From contig JAQWTL010000020.1 in the NCBI GenBank assembly GCA_029242715.1, positions 372,001 through 436,000 of the forward strand: 64,000 nucleotides of DNA, given 5' to 3'. Made by a program: the position numbers and the translations under genes. Shown piece by piece: positions 53,376 through 62,840 of this stretch. Each line of letters begins with the position of its first letter. Within the stretch, counting starts at the first letter, position 1. The stretch is from Phycisphaerales bacterium. Its GTDB lineage: Bacteria > Planctomycetota > Phycisphaerae > Phycisphaerales > SM1A02. The notes under the pieces are model-generated. The model was not told the DNA's origin and made no database searches. It saw only the letters and a program-made list of their open reading frames with translations.

Positions 53376-54575
53376 ATGGCCGTGGAACACAGCCCTCTGG
53401 ACTTTCTTGACCTGGATGCGAGCCTTTCAAAGGAAGCCATCTCAGCCAGAGACGCCACTCGGGATTGGGTTGCAAAGACCTTCCTGCCCAACGTGACGGA
53501 TCACTGGCGAAACTGTGACTTTCCCCGAGAGTATTTCGCGGCACTGGGTGAACTGAAGGCCTTTGGCACTTCGATTGAAGGCTGGGGCTGCCCCGGCCTG
53601 GATGCCTTTGCCAGCGGCGTGATCATGCGTGAACTGGAACGGGGCGACACCGGCCTGCGAACGTGTGCATCCGTGCAGGGCTCACTGGCGATGACCGCAA
53701 TTGCCTCCTTTGGATCCGAGCAACAGAAGAACAACTTGCTCCCTGGTATGGCTGCAGGAACACATATCTCCTGCTTCGGGCTGACTGAACCCGAACACGG
53801 CTCCAATCCCGGTGGGATGACAACCACAGCACGCCTGGATGGCGATCACTATGTGCTGTCTGGTGAGAAGAAATGGATTGGCAATGCAACGGTCGCGGAC
53901 ACCGCGGTCATCTGGGCCAAGGCCGATGATGTACCAGGCACTGAACCGACGTCCAGCAAGGCCATCCGTGGCTTTCTTGTTGACACTTCTCTTCCTGGCT
54001 ATGTGGCCTCCCTGATCGAAGGCCGCATGTCACTTCGAGTAGGACTGACTGCACAGATCAAGTTGGCAGATGTCCGTGTTCCACTTGATGCCATGCTTCC
54101 GGATGCCCTCGGACTGCGAGGACCACTCAGCTGCCTTGATCACGCTCGCTATGGCATTACGTGGGGCGCAATTGGTGCCGCGATGGCCTGCCTTGAAGAA
54201 TCACTGCACTACTCCAGAGATCGGAAAATCTTTGATCGGCCTCTGGCGAGCTTCCAACTCACCCACGACAAATTGGCTCGGATGCTCACTGACCTGGTCC
54301 AAGCTCAACTCGTGGCCTCTCGGCTGGCCACATTGAAGAACGCCGGCACGCTTCAGCCAGCCCAGATCTCCCTGGGCAAGGTCGGCAATGTCGATGCCGC
54401 AATGCGCATTGCACGGCTCAGCCGTGAATTGCTTGGCGCAATCGGTATCTGCGATGATCGAGCGAGCTTCAGACATCTCTGCAATCTTGAATCCGTAGCG
54501 ACCTATGAAGGTACACGGGACATTCACCACCTTGTTCTTGGGCAGGCCATGACCGGCCACTCTGCCTTTCGTTGA
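53376..54575 (+). CDS. Acyl-CoA dehydrogenase, glutaryl-CoA dehydrogenase-like
   Basis: 399 residues. FAD-dependent oxidation of an acyl-CoA. ISCFGLTEPEHGSNPGGMTT is the FAD/substrate loop typical of glutaryl-CoA dehydrogenase; GEKKWIGNATVADTAVIWAK follows; LSCLDHARYGITWGAIGAAM spans the Arg of that subfamily; and NLESVATYEGTRDIHHLVLG contains the catalytic Glu in the YEGT-DIH-L-LG context. Glutaryl-CoA dehydrogenase makes crotonyl-CoA in lysine or tryptophan breakdown. Divergent from the acyl-CoA ligase gene, with which it shares an 80-base promoter region, suggesting a joint role. Confidence 0.9.
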   Translation: MAVEHSPLDFLDLDASLSKEAISARDATRDWVAKTFLPNVTDHWRNCDFPREYFAALGELKAFGTSIEGWGCPGLDAFASGVIMRELERGDTGLRTCASVQGSLAMTAIASFGSEQQKNNLLPGMAAGTHISCFGLTEPEHGSNPGGMTTTARLDGDHYVLSGEKKWIGNATVADTAVIWAKADDVPGTEPTSSKAIRGFLVDTSLPGYVASLIEGRMSLRVGLTAQIKLADVRVPLDAMLPDALGLRGPLSCLDHARYGITWGAIGAAMACLEESLHYSRDRKIFDRPLASFQLTHDKLARMLTDLVQAQLVASRLATLKNAGTLQPAQISLGKVGNVDAAMRIARLSRELLGAIGICDDRASFRHLCNLESVATYEGTRDIHHLVLGQAMTGHSAFR

Positions 54576-54597
54576 TACCGGGATGGAATATCACACC

Positions 54598-55035
54598 ATG
54601 AGTGACAAGTGGGATCATCGATTTCTCGAACTGGCCGACTGCATCGCGACCTGGAGCAAGGATCCTGATCGCGGAGTGGGCTGTGTCATTGCTGCAGCGG
54701 ATCGCAGAGTGTGCGCCACGGGCTTCAATGGACTGCCCGCAGGAGTCGAGGACCATCCCGACCGTCTGCAACGCCCTGCCAAGTATGACCTGATGTGCCA
54801 TGCCGAGGCCAATGCCATCGTCCAATGTGCTCGCCATGGGACTTCGCCGATCGGAGCCACGCTGTACTCCACCTTCTTTCCCTGCATCCAGTGCGCCCTC
54901 ATGATTGTCCAGGCCGGCTTGGCCCGTGTCGTATCACGGGAACTGGCTGAAGGTGATGAGCACTGGGCGGAGAGCATTGCCAAGTCCCAAGCGATCTTTA
55001 CCGAGGCCGGGATCGAATGGGACATGCTGCCATGA
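54598..55035 (+). CDS. Deoxycytidylate (dCMP) deaminase-like protein
   Basis: 145 residues of the zinc cytidine-deaminase superfamily. CHAEANAIVQCARHG has the zinc His and catalytic Glu, and STFFPCIQCALMIVQAGLAR has the two zinc cysteines (P-C-x-x-C). CVIAAADRRVCATGFNGLPAG matches dCMP deaminases and ComEB, in which deamination of dCMP yields dUMP for thymidylate synthesis. ATG 54583 is an in-frame alternative with no better ribosome binding site. The stop overlaps the acyltransferase start (ATGA, 55032). Confidence 0.92.
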   Translation: MSDKWDHRFLELADCIATWSKDPDRGVGCVIAAADRRVCATGFNGLPAGVEDHPDRLQRPAKYDLMCHAEANAIVQCARHGTSPIGATLYSTFFPCIQCALMIVQAGLARVVSRELAEGDEHWAESIAKSQAIFTEAGIEWDMLP

Positions 55036-56189
55036 GCGAACCGGCACTCGTGAAGAAAACCACTTCACTTCGAGTGAACAACTTCGACCTGATTCGCCTG
55101 CTCGCAGCAACGCAGGTACTCATATCCCATCTCTTCATGACCTTCTTCGATGCCCCCAGCGCAACGGATGGCGGCTTTGGCTACTTCATCTTCTTCGTCT
55201 GCATCAACCTTCCAGGCGTGCCGATCTTCTTCGCCATCAGTGGATATCTGATTTCACTTTCATGGGAACGAAGTGGATCACTGGGCACCTACGCCCACAA
55301 TCGTTTTCTCAGACTGTTCCCGGCACTCTGGCTGTGCCTGATTGTGACGATTCTCGTGATGCTGGCTTCAGGTTATCTGGCGAGTGTCGAGTTCGATGTC
55401 CAGGATTTCCTGCGATGGATCTTCTGGCAATCAACCATCGGCCAGACCTACACCATCGGCATGCTCCATGGCTTTGGACATGGGGGTGCCCCCAACGGCG
55501 CACTATGGTCGATCCCCGTCGAGATGCAGTTCTATGTCGCCCTGCCTCTGATCTATCTGGTTCTGCCCAAGAAATCCCCCAGGCTGTTTATCGTCGGCAT
55601 TGCCCTGCTGGTGCTCGTCATGGCCGTCGTGAGCGAATGGCTGGTCGGACAGGACATCACCACCAAATGGGGGTTCCGTTTACGAGTCGTCACCTGCCTG
55701 CCTTACATCTACATGTTCCTGCTGGGAGTACTCATCCAACGGCTCCGGCATCAACTGATGCCTCTCCTGCGAAACATGTTCATCCCCTGGCTGGCTTTCT
55801 ACATCGGCGTGGCCTCACTGCTTCACTTTGAATACGGATGGCCACTGCATGTCCGGCTGGGAAGCAATAACCCGCCGATCTTCCTTGCCATGATTCTTGC
55901 GATGACAACGATCTCCGCCGCTTACACCCTGCCGACTCTGAGCAAGAGGATCCTTCGGGGCAATGACATCTCCTATGGCGTCTACATCTACCACATGGTG
56001 TTCATCAATCTCGTCCTCTACCTCGAGATCGCTGGAGCCGCCCTGCAGGCAATCATTGTGGTACTGGCCACCTATACCGCTGCGACTCTTTCATGGCTGT
56101 TCCTGGAACGCCCCAGCCTTTCGCTGAAACGTCACACTCTGCGAACCGACGGCCCGACAACAGCTGCCAAAGGCACAGTAGGATCCTGA
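55032..56189 (+). CDS. Acyltransferase family 3 (OafA-type) membrane protein
   Basis: 385 residues and ten or so spans. VNNFDLIRLLAATQVLISHL contains the catalytic-type His after the R-x-x-A segment, and VPIFFAISGYLISLSWER and RFLRLFPALWLCLIVTIL are family blocks. GALWSIPVEMQFYVALPLIY carries the W-S-x-x-x-E motif of OafA/Nod-type acyltransferases. They transfer acetyl or acyl groups to surface sugars. Coupled to the dCMP deaminase gene by an ATGA overlap, although the functions seem unrelated. The next gene starts one base after the stop. Confidence 0.92.
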   Translation: MSEPALVKKTTSLRVNNFDLIRLLAATQVLISHLFMTFFDAPSATDGGFGYFIFFVCINLPGVPIFFAISGYLISLSWERSGSLGTYAHNRFLRLFPALWLCLIVTILVMLASGYLASVEFDVQDFLRWIFWQSTIGQTYTIGMLHGFGHGGAPNGALWSIPVEMQFYVALPLIYLVLPKKSPRLFIVGIALLVLVMAVVSEWLVGQDITTKWGFRLRVVTCLPYIYMFLLGVLIQRLRHQLMPLLRNMFIPWLAFYIGVASLLHFEYGWPLHVRLGSNNPPIFLAMILAMTTISAAYTLPTLSKRILRGNDISYGVYIYHMVFINLVLYLEIAGAALQAIIVVLATYTAATLSWLFLERPSLSLKRHTLRTDGPTTAAKGTVGS

Positions 56190-56190
56190 A

Positions 56191-57501
56191 ATGCCCATGC
56201 GGGAAATGAATTTCGATGGCCTGGTCGGCCCCACCCACAACTATGCGGGCCTGTCCTTTGGCAATGTTGCCTCAAAGGATCACGGTGGCCAGGTGAGCCA
56301 TCCGCGTGCAGCCGCACTACAAGGCCTTGCCAAGATGCGAGCTGTTGCAGAGATGGGATTTGACCAGGGTTTTCTACCGCCCTTGACGCGACCGGCCCCA
56401 AGCGTACTTCGCGCCCTGGGATTCGAGGGGGATGACCTCAGTGTCCTGGCTGCCGCTGCCGAAGAAGACCCCGTGCTGCTGGCACAGGCTTCTTCCGCTT
56501 CCAGCATGTGGACGGCCAATGCCGCAACGATTAGTCCATCCTGTGACACGGTTGACGGTCGACTTCATCTCACTCCAGCCAATCTCCGGGCGCAATTCCA
56601 CCGCTCCATCGAACCTTGGGAAACCAGTCACATACTGGAACTTGTGTTTCCGGACGAGAATCTCTTCACACATCATGATCCCCTCCCATCCGCCGACCAA
56701 TATGGTGACGAGGGTGCCGCAAATCACACGCGACTGCAGACCGATACCGGGACCGTGCATCTCTTCGTCTACGGCGTGGAGTATCGCCGCTCAGGCGGCC
56801 CGGCTCCTCGGCGTTTTCCGGCTCGCCAGACTCGTGAAGCCTCGGAAGCGATCGCTCGCATGCATGGTGTCAAGAACACCATGTTCGTGCAGCAGAATCC
56901 CGATGCCATCGATCAGGGCGTTTTTCACAACGATGTGATCAGCGTAGGAACCGGACGGGCTCTGCTGTATCACGAGCATGCCTTCCTGGATGGTTCACGT
57001 GTCCTTGATGAGCTCAAGGAAAGGCTTGGCCCGAACTTCATTCCCCTGGAGGTCTCCCAGGACGCCTTACCGGTGGAGGCCTGTGTCTCAACGTACCTCT
57101 TCAATAGCCAATTGCTTGAACAACCGGATGGATCAATGATCCTGGTTGCCCCATCGGAATGCGAAGCCGATGAGCGGGTCCGAGAAATCTGTGACAAGTG
57201 GTGCCAGGGAGACTCCCCTGTCCAGCAAGTGGTCTGGATGGATGTCAAGGAATCCATGCGAAACGGTGGTGGGCCTGCCTGCCTCAGGCTGCGGGTTCCA
57301 CTGGAAGATCATGAGCGGGCGGCTGTGCACCCCGGTTTCATTCTCACCCCGGAACGTGCAGGCCAATTGGAAGCTTGGATCACTCGCTGGTATCCAGAAA
57401 CACTTCACCCCGATGACCTTGCCGCCCCCTGGCTACTTGATACGACCCGACAGGCCATGGCCGATCTGGCCGAGTTGATCGGGTTGGACGGCGGCTCCTG
57501 A
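56191..57501 (+). CDS. astB: N-succinylarginine dihydrolase
   Basis: 436 residues, matching the AstB length. It converts N2-succinylarginine to N2-succinylornithine, CO2 and ammonia in the AST arginine catabolic pathway. The N-terminus MREMNFDGLVGPTHNYAGLS and SFGNVASKDHGGQVSHPRAA are diagnostic, with ASSMWTANAATISPS, the GANHTRL-type region AANHTRLQTD, QQNPDAIDQGVFHNDVI with catalytic His, and RNGGGPACLRLRVPL. Other ast genes are not seen, unless the aldehyde dehydrogenase at 62841 serves the pathway; that protein looks more like a succinate-semialdehyde enzyme. Confidence 0.95.
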   Translation: MPMREMNFDGLVGPTHNYAGLSFGNVASKDHGGQVSHPRAAALQGLAKMRAVAEMGFDQGFLPPLTRPAPSVLRALGFEGDDLSVLAAAAEEDPVLLAQASSASSMWTANAATISPSCDTVDGRLHLTPANLRAQFHRSIEPWETSHILELVFPDENLFTHHDPLPSADQYGDEGAANHTRLQTDTGTVHLFVYGVEYRRSGGPAPRRFPARQTREASEAIARMHGVKNTMFVQQNPDAIDQGVFHNDVISVGTGRALLYHEHAFLDGSRVLDELKERLGPNFIPLEVSQDALPVEACVSTYLFNSQLLEQPDGSMILVAPSECEADERVREICDKWCQGDSPVQQVVWMDVKESMRNGGGPACLRLRVPLEDHERAAVHPGFILTPERAGQLEAWITRWYPETLHPDDLAAPWLLDTTRQAMADLAELIGLDGGS

Positions 57502-57610
57502 CCATTCAAACTCACTGAATTTTCCAGTGACCAGCACACATCAGGGCTCCAGTCCCGTAGTTGGAAGTGCAGGCATCCCGCCATTTGCACCCCGAACTCA
57601 GGAAGCCCTC

Positions 57611-57808
57611 ATGACCATCTACCTCCTCCGTAATGGATCACTCGCCCTGGACCTGGAAAGGCGATCAGAAGGCTGCCTGTACGTGCATAGGATCGATCTT
57701 GGCTGCGGATGCTGGATCCCAAAGGGATTGATTCGCTTGAAATTGAAACCACACCAGATTGATGGACTGGCCCGCCAGGGGCAAATTCCCATCTTCATGA
57801 ACAGCTGA
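57611..57808 (+). CDS. Small unknown protein (65 residues)
   Basis: No family recognised. It reads MTIYLLRNGSLALDLERRSE, then CLYVHRIDLGCGCWIPKGLI with three Cys, and a basic RLKLKPHQIDGLARQGQIPI end. AGGA is seven bases upstream of the ATG, favouring this start over an earlier in-frame one at 57527. The Cys-x-Cys arrangement might bind a metal. The 109 bases before it and 174 after hold nothing recognisable. Confidence 0.55.
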   Translation: MTIYLLRNGSLALDLERRSEGCLYVHRIDLGCGCWIPKGLIRLKLKPHQIDGLARQGQIPIFMNS

Positions 57809-57982
57809 ATGGCTCAGCTCGACACAGAAAATGCCATGATTGCACTGTGGGGAGGCCCTTAGCCCACCAACTATCCCGCCGCCTCGAAGCGGTAGATAAC
57901 TCGCCGGCGATACCACAGTAGACTCTTCGGTCCGGATGCCATGCCCCATGGGCCCATCCAATCTCGAACTGGAGAGCTCCCA

Positions 57983-60900
57983 ATGCCCCCACTGCCCGTA
58001 TCAATTGGCCTGATCAGCGCACTGACCCCAATTCTTGGACTTGCACCAGCAACTCTGGAGGCTCCCAATGGGGTCTACAACCGGTCCCTGAATTGCCAGG
58101 CCATCGTTGGAGCTGATCTGGTCACCGAGCCAGGTACCCGTATAGAGGATGGCACCATCGTCATCCGCAACGGGGTCATCGAGGCCATTGGTACTGAAGT
58201 AACGATCCCACCGGAGGCCAGAGTCTGGCATGCCGAGGACATGGTCATCTATGCCGGACTGGTTGAACCGGCATTGATGGTGAACAGTGGCGATGCCCCT
58301 TCAGGAGTCGGTGCACATTGGAACCAGAAGGTACGTGCACAGACGGATCTGCAATCACCCAACGGCCTGGGAACACTGCCTGCAGCAACTCGAGCTTCGA
58401 TGCGTGATGCAGGCTACACCGTTGCTGCGGTTCATCCTTCCCAGGGCATCTTCCGAGGACAGGGCACGGTCATTCCAATGGCCGAAGAAACCCTGGATGT
58501 ACGACCGTATTCCGCACACATCCCGATGTCAGTTGGATTTGATCGGGGCAGTTGGGGATCCGGCTACCCCAGCTCACTGATGGGCACCATTGCCCTGATG
58601 CGACAGACCATGATGGATGCTCGATGGCATGCTGACTGGTACCAGACGTGGAGCGACTCCCCCAACCAGATGCAGCCACCTCCCCGTCGCGATGCACTCA
58701 TTGCCCTCCGCGGTGCCATTGATGGCCAACAGCCGATCCTCTTTGATACGGGGTCACTGGCCAACGCTTCGCGAGCCAGTGCACTTGCTGATGAATTCGA
58801 ACTGGACATGTGGATCCTGGGAACCGGAGATGAGTACCAGAACCTCCAGGCCATCGAACAACTGGATTGCCCGATCATCGTTCCGGTGGATTTTCCGGTT
58901 CGTCCTGATCTGAATTCCCTGGCAGCAGCTGATCGAGTCACCTTGCGAGACATGCAACAGTGGGAACAGGCTCCAACGAACCTTCGTCGGCTTCTTGAAT
59001 CAGGTGCTGATGTCCATGTCACCAGTACTGAACTCACCAGACCGGGTGATATCCGCAAGGCACTCCGCAAGGCGATTCAAACCGGTGGCCTCGATGAAAC
59101 CGAAGCACTGGCCTGTGTCACGACACGGCCTGCGAGGCTCCTGGGCATCGATGACCAGATCGGCAGACTTGCTCCAGGCATGGCCGCACACATGGTCGTG
59201 TGTGACGGCGAGTTGTTTGACAAGAAGACCAAGATCCACGAGGTGTGGGTTTCCGGCAATCGCCACGACTACGAGAAGGAATCCATGGCGGAGCTCTCGG
59301 GCAAAGGCACTTTCACCTCAGGTGATCTTGAGCTGACTGGCTCCATTGATACTGAGAAGAAGTCCTTCTCGATCGAAGTTCCCGGTGAAGAAGACAAGAC
59401 CGAAACCTTCAAGGCCAAATCCATCGGGCGTTCCGGTTATCGCTACTGGGGCGTGATCGACTCACGACCATGGAACCAGGAAGGATGGGCCCGATTTGGT
59501 GGCCGTATCGAGGACAACATGTTCGCTGGTCGAGGTCGCCTGGCCGATGGCACTCCCTTCACCTTCCGCTTCGAACAGACCGATCTTCTCGAAGAAGAGG
59601 ATGAGACAGACGAAGTTGCGGACGCTGGCGATAAGAATGAGGAAGACGAAAATGCCCCGCCTGCTGATCCCGTAGCTGGAACATGGATCATCTCGATGGA
59701 AATTCCCGGTGCTGATTTCACGCCTGAAATCGAAGTCGTCGTCGAACGGGAAGACAAAAACCTCTCCGCAATCGTCAACATGATGCAGAACGAACGTGTC
59801 ATGGACAGTGTCGAGTTTGATGAGGCCTCCGGTGTTCTGACTGCAAGCAGCAACGAAGGCGGTCGCACTTTCGAGATCACGGCCAACATCCGTGGAAACA
59901 GCGCGACTGGTACAGCCCGCAGCCCCTTTGGCGAATTCCCGATCTCCGGATCACGAGAAGGCGCTTCCGGGTCGGCAGACGATGATGACGATGACGACTC
60001 CAACGAGACGGACATGCCCATTCCAGATGAGATCGCGTTCCCGATGGGCGCGTTTGGTCGAATGTCGCCTCCTGAAGCAGAAGATGTCCGTATCGAACAT
60101 GCAACTATCTGGACCTGTGGCTCCAAGGGCATCATCGAAGATGGTTGCCTGGTCGTACGTGATGGTCGAATCGAATGGGTCGGCCCACTTGCCGCCGCAC
60201 CAGTTGATGAAAACATGCGAGTCATCGATGCAACCGGGCTGCATCTCACCCCCGGGCTGATCGACTGCCATAGTCATACGGGAATCAATGGCGGCGTCAA
60301 TGAGGGCAGTGAAGCCTGCACAGCGGAAGTTCGAATCGGCGATGTCATTGATCCTGAAAACATCGGGTGGTACCGGCAACTTGCCGGAGGACTGACTGCC
60401 TGTAATCAATTGCACGGTTCAGCCAATCCCATCGGTGGACAGAACAGCGTGGTCAAGCTCAAGTGGGGTCGGCAGGTTGACGATTTTCGCGTCAACGATG
60501 CCATTCCTGGCATCAAGTTCGCTCTGGGTGAAAACGTCAAGCGAAGTACCACCCGCTATCCCAATACGCGGATGGGCGTTGATTCCTTCATACGGGATCG
60601 TTTCACCGCTGCCATGGCCTATCGAGATGAATGGTCGCGATGGGAGCAACTTGATGACGAAACACAAGCGGTAAATGCTCCGCCACGACGGGACATTGAA
60701 ATGGATACGCTCGTCGAGATCCTTGAAGGCAATCGACTGGTCCATTGCCACTCGTACAGACAGGATGAAATCCTGGCCTTGCTTCGGACCGCCGAGGAGA
60801 TGGGTTTCACCATCGGAACCCTTCAACACATTCTTGAAGGCTACAAGGTTGCCGATGCGATCGCGGATCATGGCGCAGGCGCCAGTTCCTTCAGCGACTG

Positions 60901-61495
60901 GTGGGCCTACAAGGTCGAAGTCATGGATGCGATTCCCTACAACGGCTCCATCATGCGTGATGTTGGTGTAAATGTGTCCTTCAACTCCGATGACAACGAA
61001 CTGGCAACCCGTATGAATGATGAAGCAGCCAAGGCCGTTCGATATGGACGCGTTCCTCGCGAGGAAGCCCTGTACTTCGTCACCATCAACCCTGCCAAGC
61101 AACTTCGAATCGATCATCGAACTGGCTCTCTTGAAGCCGGCAAGGACGCAGACTTCGTCATCTGGTCGGAAGATCCATTGAGTTCATACTCACGCTGCCG
61201 ACAGACCTGGATCGAAGGGGCCCGCTACTGGGATGAAGACGAGGATCAGTCGATGCGAGAAGCCGTCGCAGTTGAACGCCGTCGATTGACCGCCAAGATC
61301 CTCGCTGATGCCATCGGCGCACCCTCAGCTCCCAAATCCGCTGATGCAGAAGAGGCCGCACCGCCTCCTGAACGACGAGGCCCTCCGGGCGGGCGAAGAC
61401 CCGGCCGAGGCGGACGACCAACGACAATCCATGAATTCCCCTATGACGATCACGATCATCGTGGTGTCTGTGGCTGCAACGAGGTGTCCCAATGA
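57983..61495 (+). CDS. Large exported protein with two amidohydrolase domains
   Basis: 1170 residues. Signal peptide, then an amidohydrolase-like domain at about 40-430 whose metal HxH is absent (AGLVEPALMVNSG where others have PGLIDxHxH), yet whose end LLGIDDQIGRLAPGMAAHMV is typical. Next come two beta-rich segments (about 440-530 and 560-660) joined by acidic linkers (EEEDETDE, DDDDDDSNETD). A second amidohydrolase domain, about 690-1130, keeps GLIDCHSHTG (HxH near residue 763), LVHCHSYRQDE, TLQHILEGYK and VSFNSDDNELATR (the Asp). It should hydrolyse an imide or amide bond of a peptide-like or cyclic compound. GGAGAG precedes the ATG at 57983; coupled to the next gene by ATGA. Confidence 0.9.
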   Translation: MPPLPVSIGLISALTPILGLAPATLEAPNGVYNRSLNCQAIVGADLVTEPGTRIEDGTIVIRNGVIEAIGTEVTIPPEARVWHAEDMVIYAGLVEPALMVNSGDAPSGVGAHWNQKVRAQTDLQSPNGLGTLPAATRASMRDAGYTVAAVHPSQGIFRGQGTVIPMAEETLDVRPYSAHIPMSVGFDRGSWGSGYPSSLMGTIALMRQTMMDARWHADWYQTWSDSPNQMQPPPRRDALIALRGAIDGQQPILFDTGSLANASRASALADEFELDMWILGTGDEYQNLQAIEQLDCPIIVPVDFPVRPDLNSLAAADRVTLRDMQQWEQAPTNLRRLLESGADVHVTSTELTRPGDIRKALRKAIQTGGLDETEALACVTTRPARLLGIDDQIGRLAPGMAAHMVVCDGELFDKKTKIHEVWVSGNRHDYEKESMAELSGKGTFTSGDLELTGSIDTEKKSFSIEVPGEEDKTETFKAKSIGRSGYRYWGVIDSRPWNQEGWARFGGRIEDNMFAGRGRLADGTPFTFRFEQTDLLEEEDETDEVADAGDKNEEDENAPPADPVAGTWIISMEIPGADFTPEIEVVVEREDKNLSAIVNMMQNERVMDSVEFDEASGVLTASSNEGGRTFEITANIRGNSATGTARSPFGEFPISGSREGASGSADDDDDDDSNETDMPIPDEIAFPMGAFGRMSPPEAEDVRIEHATIWTCGSKGIIEDGCLVVRDGRIEWVGPLAAAPVDENMRVIDATGLHLTPGLIDCHSHTGINGGVNEGSEACTAEVRIGDVIDPENIGWYRQLAGGLTACNQLHGSANPIGGQNSVVKLKWGRQVDDFRVNDAIPGIKFALGENVKRSTTRYPNTRMGVDSFIRDRFTAAMAYRDEWSRWEQLDDETQAVNAPPRRDIEMDTLVEILEGNRLVHCHSYRQDEILALLRTAEEMGFTIGTLQHILEGYKVADAIADHGAGASSFSDWWAYKVEVMDAIPYNGSIMRDVGVNVSFNSDDNELATRMNDEAAKAVRYGRVPREEALYFVTINPAKQLRIDHRTGSLEAGKDADFVIWSEDPLSSYSRCRQTWIEGARYWDEDEDQSMREAVAVERRRLTAKILADAIGAPSAPKSADAEEAAPPPERRGPPGGRRPGRGGRPTTIHEFPYDDHDHRGVCGCNEVSQ

Positions 61496-62811
61496 ACAAG
61501 CTCTTCATTGCATTAATTGTTTCGCTGGCCGGAGCACATGAAGCATTCGCCCAGTCTCGTCAGATACCAGCGCCTACCCAGTCAGGCCCCATCCTGCTGC
61601 TTGGTGGCGCCATCCATCCTGTCTCCGGACCCACGATTCCCGATGGCTGGGTCCTTCTTGAAGAAGGCAGAATCTCAGCGGTCGGTTCCGGAGTCGTTCC
61701 TGAAACCGCAACTGAGACACGTGTTGTCCAACTCGCTGGCCGCCATGTCTACCCTGGCCTGATTGCTGCAGATAGCCAACTGGGCCTTGTTGAGACGGGC
61801 ATGGTCGATGTCACCCATGATCATGATGAGTATGGTTCATGGACACCTGAAACGCGTGCGTATATCGCACTCAATCCTGACAGCGATCTTCTTCCCGTTA
61901 CTCGTGCAGCAGGCATCATGACTGCAATGGTCACACCGGATGGTGGACGAATGCCCGGGCGCAGCACGGTGATTCGACTGGATGGCTGGACCCCGGAAGA
62001 TCTTGCCATTGATCGTGAGGCAGCCCTCGTGATTGAATGGCCTCGCAGTGGCAGAAGCGGACGCCGGGGCCCTGGTGGTGGCAGCGGTGGTGGTGGCGCA
62101 GATCGCTCAGGCGAGCAGATTCGCGAGATCGATGAATTCTTTGAAGCAGCCAGCCTCTATCACACGGCACGTGTCCACGATGCCAGCATGAAACCTGATC
62201 TTCGCTACGAAGCGATGAAGCCTGCTTTGGATGGCGATGTGCCACTTCTGATCAAGGCTTCCACTGCTGCCCAGATCGAATCAGCCGTTTCCTGGGCGCA
62301 TACAAGGGACCTCGATGTTGTCATTCTTGGGGGAGAGGAATCCGACCGTGTAATCGATGTCCTGGTCGAGCATGAGGTTCCTGTGATTCTTCGCGGCGTT
62401 CACCGAACACCTGTCTCACGGCATGTCGCACCACATGCGCCTCATGAGTTGCCCGGTGTTCTGCATGAAGCGGGCATCAAGTTCTGCATCGCACCTCGAG
62501 ATCGCCCGGCTCATATCCGAAACCTTCCCCACCATGCCGCGACAGCTGCAGCCCATGGACTTCCACGTGAAGCCGCCCTGCGATGTGTCACACTTGATGC
62601 TGCAGAAATCATCGGCCAGGGCGACCGGCTCGGATCCATCGAGCCAGGCAAGTCGGGGACACTCATCATCACCTCGGGCGATCCACTTGAAATCACAACG
62701 GATGTCGAGATGGCCTTCATTGATGGTCGTGAGATCGACCTGGCAAGCCGTCACACTCAGCTTCGTGACAAGTATCGAGAGAAGTATCGTCAGCAAGGCC
62801 GCATCAACTGA
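61492..62811 (+). CDS. Exported amidohydrolase-like protein lacking the HxH metal motif
   Basis: 439 residues. Signal peptide (FIALIVSLAGAHEAFA-Q). The amidohydrolase composite fold is seen in ILLLGGAIHPVSGPTIPDGW, GRHVYPGLIAADSQLGLVET (where family members have PGxIDxHxH) and the closing IIGQGDRLGSIEPGKSGTLI. The metal-binding HxH is missing, although VTHDHDEYGSW lies nearby. A Gly-rich insert (RRGPGGGSGGGGADRSG) sits near residue 190. It resembles the first, also degenerate, domain of the preceding protein and may form a complex with its active domain. The start overlaps the previous stop by four bases. Confidence 0.88.
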   Translation: MNKLFIALIVSLAGAHEAFAQSRQIPAPTQSGPILLLGGAIHPVSGPTIPDGWVLLEEGRISAVGSGVVPETATETRVVQLAGRHVYPGLIAADSQLGLVETGMVDVTHDHDEYGSWTPETRAYIALNPDSDLLPVTRAAGIMTAMVTPDGGRMPGRSTVIRLDGWTPEDLAIDREAALVIEWPRSGRSGRRGPGGGSGGGGADRSGEQIREIDEFFEAASLYHTARVHDASMKPDLRYEAMKPALDGDVPLLIKASTAAQIESAVSWAHTRDLDVVILGGEESDRVIDVLVEHEVPVILRGVHRTPVSRHVAPHAPHELPGVLHEAGIKFCIAPRDRPAHIRNLPHHAATAAAHGLPREAALRCVTLDAAEIIGQGDRLGSIEPGKSGTLIITSGDPLEITTDVEMAFIDGREIDLASRHTQLRDKYREKYRQQGRIN

Positions 62812-62840
62812 TCCATTGAACTCTGGAGAAGACGGCGACC

